Source: Candidatus Bathyarchaeota archaeon
GTDB taxonomy: Archaea; Thermoproteota; Bathyarchaeia; 40CM-2-53-6
DNA: 64,000 nt
Reading direction: 5' to 3'
NCBI GenBank assembly: GCA_005884195.1
Contig: VBBP01000050.1
Span: 36,345 to 100,344, forward strand
The notes beneath the pieces were generated by a model, which was not told where the DNA came from, made no database searches, and worked only from the letters and a program-made list of their open reading frames with translations. The position numbers and the translations under genes are program-made. Positions 57,029 through 64,000 of this stretch are shown one piece after another. How positions within the stretch are numbered: the stretch's first letter is position 1; the number at the start of each line of letters is the position of its first letter.

Positions 57029-59416
57029 TTGCCCAGGCCTGACGCTATAGTTGTCCGGCTTGAAGATGTCAGAAAAGACGACATTCCGCTAGTTGGTGGA
57101 AAGTGCGCAAACCTCGGGGAGCTAACCGCAAAGGGAGTTCACGTCCCTCCGGGATTCGCCGTCACAGCAGAAGCATTCCGGCGATTTTTGGAAGAGACAA
57201 AGATCGGCGAGATCATTCACAAGACTCTGGGAAGCTCCAACGGTTCCCGCGACCCGAAACAATACGAGGAAGCGTCCGAGGAGATCCGAAAGATTCTAGA
57301 ATCGGCCCTTATGCCCGAGGATATCGCAGGCAAGGTCCGAACCGCATATAGAGAGCTTTGCGAGAAAACAGGCGACAAAAATGTGACTGTCGCAGTCAGA
57401 TCCTCTGCCACCAGCGAGGATCTACCTGACGCATCGTTCGCCGGCCAACAGGACACCTACCTCAACGTGCGAGGTGAGGATCAGCTCGTACACTACGTCC
57501 AGAAATGCTGGGGCAGCCTCTACACGCCACGTGCAATATTCTACCGGGAAGAGAAAGGCTTCCCCCATGATAAGGTGCTGATCAGCGTCGGGGTTCAGAA
57601 GATGGTAAAGTCAAAATGCTCAGGTGTTGCCTTTACTCTGGACCCGATCAACGGCGACCCATCCAAGATCGTCATCGAATCGACGTGGGGGCTCGGAGAA
57701 GCTCTAGTCGCCGGAATCGTCCGGCCCGACAGGTTCATCGTCGACAAGGGCACCATGCAGCTAATCCACAAAGAGATCGTTCCAAAGATGATCGAGCACG
57801 TCCCGAACGATAAGACCGGGCTGACCATGCAGAGCGATGTCCCGGTTGAGCGCCGTAATGTTTCGAGCCTAACTGACGAACAAGTTATTGAAATTGCAAA
57901 TGTGGCCGTGGACATTGAGGATCACTACCACACTGCGCAAGACATCGAGTTTGCCATCGAGCCCGGAGCCACCGGAAGCTCGCTCTTCGTTGTCCAGACT
58001 AGGCCCGAGACGTTCTGGAGCAAAATGAAGAGTCCAACCGGAGAGACCGATTCCCACATCGTTCACAGAGTCGCGGTCGTACACGGTCTGCCCGCGAGCC
58101 CAGGAATGCACGCAGGAAGGGCCAAGATCGTCCCGACTACGCTTGAAGCGGGACGCTTGATGAAAAACAAGGATATTCTCGTTACTCGAATGACGAACCC
58201 CGACTGGGTTCCCTACATGAAAATCGCAGGCGCAATCGTAACAGAAGACGGGGGAACAACCTGCCACGCAGCCATCGTCTCCCGAGAGATGGGCATCCCG
58301 TGCATCGTCGGAGCAAGGAACGCAACGAAACTGATGCAGATGGGACAAGAATATACCGTTGACGCGAATTCAGGAGTCGTCTACAACGGCCTCGTCGAAG
58401 AAATTCTCAAGGCAACCCAGCCCCAACATGAGATTCCTACCGTTATCCCGATAACCTCAACAAAGATCTACGTGAACATCTCACTCCCAGAACTTGCCGA
58501 GAAGGTCGCACGGGAGACACACGCGGACGGTGTAGGTCTCCTCCGTGCAGAGCACATGATGCTCTCAGTCGGGAAACATCCTCGACTGCTGATAGAAGAG
58601 GGAGGCGGGGAGAAAATGGTTGATGCCTTCGCAGAGGGAGTGCGAAAGGTCGCGACGCCCTTTGCTCCAAGACCCGTCGTGTACAGATGCCTCGACTTCA
58701 AACCTGACGAATTCCTCGGACTTCCAGGGGGCGAAAAATACGAACGGGAAGCAGGCCACGTTGGGCCCAACCCACTGCTTGGATTCCGGGGCACCTTCCG
58801 ATACGTGAAAGAGCCTGACATTTTCCGGTTAGAATGCCGGGCAATCAAGAAAGTCAGAGAGGAATACAAGCTCACCAACGTCCACGTGATGCTGCCGTTC
58901 GTCCGAACGCTAGAGGACTTCAGGAACGCAAAGAAAATCCTCGAAGAAGAGGGACTGAAGAGAGGCCCCGACTTCAAGCTCTGGATCATGGTAGAAGTTC
59001 CCGCAACAGTATTGCTAATCGACAAGTTCGTCGACGAAGGAATCGACGGCATATCCTTCGGCACCAACGACCTGACAATGCTGATCCTCGGTATCGACCG
59101 GGACGACGCATCAATCCAGGAAATCTACGACGAACGCAATCTCGCGGTACTCCGGGCAATGAGTCATGTCATCAGGGTCTGCAACGAAAAAGGTGTGACA
59201 ACATCGATTTGCGGTCAAGCACCATCCAACTATCCCGAAGTGGTCGAGTTCTTGGTCAGAGAAGGAGCCGTCAGCATGAGCGTAAACCCCGACAAGGTCA
59301 TCGAGACAAAATTCTTGGTGGCCGCTATCGAACAGAAACTGATCCTTGAAGGAATGAGGAAGATGCGTCAGGCCAACGGGGATCAGGGAGCTATGCAGCC
59401 GCGCTGGCCCAAGTAA
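57029..59416 (+). CDS. ppsA: phosphoenolpyruvate synthase
   Basis: LVGGKCANLGEL; VRSSATSEDLPDASFAGQQDTYLN; EDGGTTCHAAIVSREMGIPCIVG; C-terminal SFGTNDLTMLILGIDRD. Confidence 0.97.
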   Translation: MPRPDAIVVRLEDVRKDDIPLVGGKCANLGELTAKGVHVPPGFAVTAEAFRRFLEETKIGEIIHKTLGSSNGSRDPKQYEEASEEIRKILESALMPEDIAGKVRTAYRELCEKTGDKNVTVAVRSSATSEDLPDASFAGQQDTYLNVRGEDQLVHYVQKCWGSLYTPRAIFYREEKGFPHDKVLISVGVQKMVKSKCSGVAFTLDPINGDPSKIVIESTWGLGEALVAGIVRPDRFIVDKGTMQLIHKEIVPKMIEHVPNDKTGLTMQSDVPVERRNVSSLTDEQVIEIANVAVDIEDHYHTAQDIEFAIEPGATGSSLFVVQTRPETFWSKMKSPTGETDSHIVHRVAVVHGLPASPGMHAGRAKIVPTTLEAGRLMKNKDILVTRMTNPDWVPYMKIAGAIVTEDGGTTCHAAIVSREMGIPCIVGARNATKLMQMGQEYTVDANSGVVYNGLVEEILKATQPQHEIPTVIPITSTKIYVNISLPELAEKVARETHADGVGLLRAEHMMLSVGKHPRLLIEEGGGEKMVDAFAEGVRKVATPFAPRPVVYRCLDFKPDEFLGLPGGEKYEREAGHVGPNPLLGFRGTFRYVKEPDIFRLECRAIKKVREEYKLTNVHVMLPFVRTLEDFRNAKKILEEEGLKRGPDFKLWIMVEVPATVLLIDKFVDEGIDGISFGTNDLTMLILGIDRDDASIQEIYDERNLAVLRAMSHVIRVCNEKGVTTSICGQAPSNYPEVVEFLVREGAVSMSVNPDKVIETKFLVAAIEQKLILEGMRKMRQANGDQGAMQPRWPK

Positions 59417-59439
59417 CCCCGAGGACCCTATCCAGGATC

Positions 59440-59865
59440 TTGTTCGAACAGCTCGTAGACTGGATCAAACAGAACTACGGCGACGCAGAAAAAATCGTTG
59501 AAGTTGGAGTAGGTCACCGGATAGATGTGGCAGAGCGAATATCAGAGGCTCTCCCACGCGCAGAGATACTTGTGACCGACAAGGATGAGTCATGGGTGCG
59601 GTCGCGAAAGACTAGACGGATCAGGGCTGTGGCAGATGATGTCTTGCTTCCAAACCTCAACGTATATCGTGGTGCCTCTCTGGTGTACTCCCTCAATCCT
59701 CCCGGCGAGATCGTACCTGCCCTTGAGAGGTTGGCGGATAGAATTGGCGCAGACCTCATAGTAGTTCCAATAAGCGACGAACAACATGAGCTTCGAAAGG
59801 ACAAATGGCAGGAACTGGTGATTCGCGGGAGAATCATTGGCTGGCTTGTCAACAAGCGCGTTTGA
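59440..59865 (+). CDS. UPF0146 family protein
   Basis: EKIVEVGVGHRIDVAERISEALPRAEILVTDKDE...DDVLLPNLNVYRGASLVYSLNPPGEI. Confidence 0.8.
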   Translation: MFEQLVDWIKQNYGDAEKIVEVGVGHRIDVAERISEALPRAEILVTDKDESWVRSRKTRRIRAVADDVLLPNLNVYRGASLVYSLNPPGEIVPALERLADRIGADLIVVPISDEQHELRKDKWQELVIRGRIIGWLVNKRV

Positions 59866-59965
59866 TCTATAGAGGTTTCAACTAGTAACGTAAACAAGCC
59901 TCCTTTGGTATTAGACGACTAATAGTGTAGACCCGGGCTCATCGCGGCCTCTCGAGACATCTCCC

Positions 59966-61048
59966 TTGAGTACATGGTACCCACAGGTCACGGAGAAAAA
60001 GGGGCGCGTAGCCCGGATTATCAGGTACCTCAAGGCGCATCCACTGCTCTGCTTGCTAATTCTGACCCCAGGGATTCCAGAGTACCTTTCAGGCTCAAGC
60101 AACATGGCTTTCTTGGTCCTATCTCCTCCAGTATTCCTTCTATTCCTCGCTGCCAACCTGGCACTCTATGGTCCAGGTGTCATATTGATCCGTGAGGCCA
60201 AGATTCGTTGGAACAAAGGCTGGGCATCTGTCTTCCTCCTTGGTGCAGCTTATGGGATCGTTGAGGAAGGGCTAGCTTTGCGGACGCTTTTCAATCCAAC
60301 GTCTTCAGTGGTGGGAAATCTAGGTGTCTACGGGCACTGGCTCGGCGTTAACTGGGTCTGGACCGTTGGATTAGTGATCTTCCATTCAGTCTTCAGCATT
60401 GGTCTGCCAATTTTCATCTTTGGATTAGCTTTCCCAGATCTGAAATCAAAGAGCCTCGTCTCGATAACGGGGATACGAATCAGCATACTAACCTTAGCTG
60501 TTGATTCTGTTCTCCTTTCGTTACTCGTTAATTATTGGCCCGCGGAGATATGGGGTCTGCTGTTTCTGTCAAGCATCGTAGTTATACTGCTCGTTGTGGC
60601 CGCGAAGAAATTGCCAGCTGATTTTCTGAAGACTGTCAGAGCAGAGCCGAGGTGGAGGCCCCGAGCATTCTTCCTGCTCGGAGTAACGTTCTTTCCGATT
60701 TGGCTGCTTGCAGGAGGCTTCGCAGCAAGTGCTAACCTCTTCCCGCCTATCATCGTGGTTTTCGATATCGTTGTCTCGCTGTGGATACTGAGGCTCGTAT
60801 TCAGGTCAATGGGAACCGAACTGAATCAAGCCCACAAAGTCGCGTTCGCCTTCGGACTGATCTCTCCTATCATGATCTTCGGCATCGCGGCCAGCGCATC
60901 TTTCCCGCTCGTCATAATGAACGATGTGCTCGTCATCCTCTTCTCCAAGAAGATGTGGACAAAATGGAAGGCATGGACATTCACCCAGCATTATTCGCTC
61001 ATGCAAGGGCTTCCAAAGTTGGGCGGCGATGGAAGCTCTATGCCATAG
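59966..61048 (+). CDS. hypothetical multi-pass membrane protein
   Basis: 360-aa ORF with about nine hydrophobic segments; EEGLALRTLFNP motif. Confidence 0.65.
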   Translation: MSTWYPQVTEKKGRVARIIRYLKAHPLLCLLILTPGIPEYLSGSSNMAFLVLSPPVFLLFLAANLALYGPGVILIREAKIRWNKGWASVFLLGAAYGIVEEGLALRTLFNPTSSVVGNLGVYGHWLGVNWVWTVGLVIFHSVFSIGLPIFIFGLAFPDLKSKSLVSITGIRISILTLAVDSVLLSLLVNYWPAEIWGLLFLSSIVVILLVVAAKKLPADFLKTVRAEPRWRPRAFFLLGVTFFPIWLLAGGFAASANLFPPIIVVFDIVVSLWILRLVFRSMGTELNQAHKVAFAFGLISPIMIFGIAASASFPLVIMNDVLVILFSKKMWTKWKAWTFTQHYSLMQGLPKLGGDGSSMP

Positions 61049-61265
61049 CGTTATCGGACCGCCGGTCAAGAACCTAGGGATTGCGTTCCAGACATGGCGA
61101 CTTCTCCGCCATAGTCTTTGAAGGCCTCTTAACAGAAGAGAGGAACGCTTGAACCAGCGCGCTTTACAGTCGTTCTCAATGGGCTAATCGGAGAAATGCC
61201 CTCGGCGTGCCTGAAGAACCTGTATATGCCCCAGATAGATTGAGCGGGAGAAGTTAGAAGGAAAA

Positions 61266-61505
61266 ATGAGCGCCAAGAGTATGAAGACAGCTCTCAAGGG
61301 AACCAGTATCGAGGAGAAAGACGCGAAGGAGATTATTTCGGGGGTCCAAGCAATGTACGAAAAGGTTCCTGGATTCATCCGGCCTATGCTACCAAGCCTG
61401 CCCGACATTCTCAAACGAATCCCTTCGAGCGCTGGAAAATATACTCTCAACGAGATCATCCAGCTTCTAGACTGGGCCTATGAAAGTGGACAATTGAAGA
61501 AATAG
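61266..61505 (+). CDS. small hypothetical protein
   Basis: 79-aa ORF, ATG start after an AAGGAA-like sequence. Confidence 0.5.
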   Translation: MSAKSMKTALKGTSIEEKDAKEIISGVQAMYEKVPGFIRPMLPSLPDILKRIPSSAGKYTLNEIIQLLDWAYESGQLKK

Positions 61506-61520
61506 AGAAGCAGGTCGGAA

Positions 61521-62783
61521 ATGACCCACCCGTCCAAGGACATCACTGGAACTTCTGGCTCACAACTCTCCGGAAAGAAGATCGCACTCCTAGTGTCAAG
61601 CAGCGTTGCCGCGTTCAAAGTTCCCGAGATCGCGCGCGAGCTGATGAGACATGGAGCAGACGTGTATGCAGTGATCTCTCCATCGACCGAGAAGATGATC
61701 GGATCCGATCTTCTCGAGTGGGCCACAGGAAATCCAGTAGTCCGGGAGCTTACCGGCAAACTGGAGCATATCGCCCTTGCTGGAAAGAGTTCTGGGCACG
61801 TTGATCTCGTTCTCATCGCTCCTGCAACCGCTAATACGATCGGGAAGCTTGCAACAGGAATTGACGATACGCCAGTCACGACGGTGGCTGCGACCGCTAT
61901 CGGTTCAAAGCTGCCCGTTCTTATTGCTCCAGCGATGCATGAGCCATTGTATGATCATCCGATAGCTCAAGAGAACATTGTGCGTCTCAAGAGGATCGGG
62001 GTCGAGTTTGTCGAACCGGAGATTGTGGAGGGAAAGGCGAAGATTGCCTCAACGGCCAAGATTGTCCAGGCCGTCATCACGCGCCTCTCTTCTCAGCTCT
62101 CATCTCAGAGAAGAGATCTTGAGGGACATAGAGTGCTGGTCACTGCGGGTCCCACGATCGAACACATTGACCCTGTCAGGGTGATTACTAACCGGTCTTC
62201 AGGGAAGATGGGTGTAGCAATTGCTGAGGAAGCATGGTCAAGGGGTGCTGAGACAACGTTGATTCTGGGACCCGGCTCAGTCACGCCTCCTCCTAGCGTG
62301 AAGACTGTCAGGGTTGAAACCACGGACGAGATGCTTGAAGCCACGCTTCGTGAGTTGAAGAAAGGCAAACATGATCTGGTTTTCGCCGCTGCAGCCCCAA
62401 GCGACTATAGGCCATCAACCTCGGCTGGCAGAAAAATAAGCACAAGAAAGGAGAAGACCGTCGAGCTGGAGCTTGAGGCCACCCCGAAGATAATACGAGA
62501 GATTCGCCTTGCAAGCCCAAACTCGTTTCTTGTAGCGTTCAAGACGGAACACGGCGTATCGAACGAGCAACTTGTGACAGAAGCGTTTGAGATACTCAGT
62601 GAGAAAAGCGCGGATCTCGTCGCGGCCAACGATGTCTCGATCGAGGGTGTGGGGTTTCAGACTGACACCAACGAGCTGTTCGTTGTTGACGAGCGAAAGA
62701 AGGTAACCCACATCGCGTTGGCGCCGAAGCGTGAGGTTGCGCGGCAGCTGTTGGACATTGCAGTTAAGAAATTGAAAGGCTAA
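61521..62783 (+). CDS. coaBC: bifunctional phosphopantothenoylcysteine decarboxylase/phosphopantothenate-cysteine ligase
   Basis: KIALLVSSSVAAFKVPEIARELMRHGADV; LIAPATANTIGKLATGIDDT; LIAPAMHEPLYDHP; VLVTAGPTIEHIDPVRVITNRSSGKMG. Confidence 0.95.
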   Translation: MTHPSKDITGTSGSQLSGKKIALLVSSSVAAFKVPEIARELMRHGADVYAVISPSTEKMIGSDLLEWATGNPVVRELTGKLEHIALAGKSSGHVDLVLIAPATANTIGKLATGIDDTPVTTVAATAIGSKLPVLIAPAMHEPLYDHPIAQENIVRLKRIGVEFVEPEIVEGKAKIASTAKIVQAVITRLSSQLSSQRRDLEGHRVLVTAGPTIEHIDPVRVITNRSSGKMGVAIAEEAWSRGAETTLILGPGSVTPPPSVKTVRVETTDEMLEATLRELKKGKHDLVFAAAAPSDYRPSTSAGRKISTRKEKTVELELEATPKIIREIRLASPNSFLVAFKTEHGVSNEQLVTEAFEILSEKSADLVAANDVSIEGVGFQTDTNELFVVDERKKVTHIALAPKREVARQLLDIAVKKLKG

Positions 62784-62813
62784 GGTCAGAGGTCCTTTCG
62801 AACGTCGAAAAGG

Positions 62814-63584
62814 ATTGTTCGAGCAGCAGCGGTGCAGACTAGACCTGTAGCGACCTCAGTCAAAGAAACGATTTTCCGGGCGGTCAAGCAGGCAAAGCAG
62901 GCAGCAGAAAGAGAGGCGGACATTATTTGCCTGCCCGAGCACTGGTTGCCTGAAAAGACGATTCCATCACCCATGAGTCCTATTCCGGGGCTGCAATCGA
63001 TTGCTGAGGAGTACGGTGTGGTTGTTGTCGGAGGAGCTTTCTATGAAAAAGCCAAGGGGCGATTATATCTCAATAGCCCAGTCATCGGTCGCGATGGAGA
63101 AATCGTCGGACGACAACCGAAAGTCCACCTGTTTCATTTCGAGAAGAAGATTGCTCATCCAGGAAACGATTACAAGATCTTCCAGTTGGACGGGTTCAAG
63201 ATCGGGGTCCTCGTTTGTTATGATGTTGACTTTCCAGAGGCTTCCAGAATCCTGACGCTTAGAGGCGCGGACTTGTTGATGTGTCCTTCAAGAATTGTGA
63301 GACAAGGGATCGAGCCATGGCATCAATATGTCACGATTCGGTCCCTTGAGAACCGGATAGCGGTTGTGGCGCCCAACGTCTACTCGCCCCCCCTATTCAC
63401 TGGATATAGTATGATTGTCAGTCTCAAGGAAGATCCGAAGATGAGGATATCTCACCCGAGGATGCACGTGTTCAAAGAACGGAGAGAGGGAATAGTCATC
63501 GAGGACATTGATCTCGCGCTTCACGCTAAACTGCGTAAAGAACGGTTCGTTGATCGAAGGCCAGAAACATATGTCTGGAATTGA
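62814..63584 (+). CDS. carbon-nitrogen hydrolase (nitrilase superfamily)
   Basis: IVRAAAVQTRPVATSVKETIFRAVKQ...DIICLPEHWLPE...GRQPKVHLFHFEKK...IGVLVCYDVDFPEASRIL. Track start is GTG 62832; the conserved N-terminal strand starts upstream. Confidence 0.85.
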   Translation: MVRAAAVQTRPVATSVKETIFRAVKQAKQAAEREADIICLPEHWLPEKTIPSPMSPIPGLQSIAEEYGVVVVGGAFYEKAKGRLYLNSPVIGRDGEIVGRQPKVHLFHFEKKIAHPGNDYKIFQLDGFKIGVLVCYDVDFPEASRILTLRGADLLMCPSRIVRQGIEPWHQYVTIRSLENRIAVVAPNVYSPPLFTGYSMIVSLKEDPKMRISHPRMHVFKERREGIVIEDIDLALHAKLRKERFVDRRPETYVWN

Positions 63585-63590
63585 AGGAGA

Positions 63591-64000
63591 CTGACCGAGA
63601 GAAGGATTCGCGGAGTCGTCTTCGACCTAGATAACACTCTCATCCAGTCCAAGAAAGGCGCTCGCCAGGGCCTCCGAACAGTCGCAACCATCTTCGCGAA
63701 ACGATTGAGGAAAGAAGGATACCACTACGCTGAGGGAAATTTGCTCAGAAGACTCCGGCTCATCGATTTGGAAATGCACGGCCGAAAATTTCTGTACAAT
63801 CGCGATGTTTGGTGGGAGACTCTGCTCAAGCAGCTGGGTTTGTCGATGCTGAAAGCTTCGTGGATTCATGGAACAACTCGCCGATATTGGAAGACGTACG
63901 CCGGGGCGAGTCCGATTTTCTCCGACACGATGTCGACCATTCAACGACTGAAGAAGGCAGGGTTTAGACTCGGAATGGTCTCCGACTCAGACGGGACGCC
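63591..64000 (+). CDS. HAD-superfamily hydrolase, partial (runs off window)
   Basis: Frame from CTG 63591: LTERRIRGVVFDLDNTLIQSKKGARQGL...FRLGMVSDSDGT, open to the window end. Confidence 0.75.
   Translation, partial: MTERRIRGVVFDLDNTLIQSKKGARQGLRTVATIFAKRLRKEGYHYAEGNLLRRLRLIDLEMHGRKFLYNRDVWWETLLKQLGLSMLKASWIHGTTRRYWKTYAGASPIFSDTMSTIQRLKKAGFRLGMVSDSDGT

Noticed and set aside
58468-59067. 199-aa ORF antisense to ppsA
   Set aside because: Ser/Pro-rich antisense shadow of a strongly conserved gene; same reasoning applied to the other antisense ORFs (e.g. 54-599, 1561-1974, 21694-21963).
1-64000. CRISPR arrays, tRNA/rRNA genes, transposases or integrated virus
   Set aside because: No regularly spaced repeats, cloverleaf-like sequences, rRNA signatures, transposase/integrase motifs or capsid/terminase genes were seen by eye; a tRNAscan/Infernal/ISfinder run would be needed to confirm.

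Overview
This is a gene-dense archaeal chromosomal segment. Markers include L10e/L16, Dph2, a METTL5-like methyltransferase, UPF0146, PEP synthase, CoaBC, an Mre11/Rad50-like pair, Lrp/ArsR/HxlR regulators and frequent TTG/GTG starts. It is probably Thermoproteota/Nitrososphaeria/Bathyarchaeia-like; this placement is inferred from gene content only. I saw no rRNA, tRNA, CRISPR array or transposase. The main points of interest are: (1) an overlapping DprA + ComF-like phosphoribosyltransferase pair (20139-21627), resembling the bacterial ShosTA anti-phage/toxin-antitoxin module, sitting between ~220-bp direct repeats made from the 5' end of a neighbouring M20 peptidase gene; (2) a candidate archaeal cobalamin-capture locus (37492-42815): BtuF-like binding protein, ECF-S-like membrane protein, DUF4430-like protein and a terpenoid-cyclase-fold/PKD protein, tied together by an identical 21-nt palindrome-containing promoter motif; (3) an SbcD/SbcC (Mre11/Rad50)-type pair whose ATPase carries a predicted transmembrane hairpin instead of a Cys zinc hook (YhaO/YhaN-like architecture); (4) an apparently circularly permuted family-5 solute-binding protein; (5) several genes whose conserved N-termini have only CTG, ATT or ACG/ATA as possible starts. 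All function calls come from reading translations by eye; no database searches were run.
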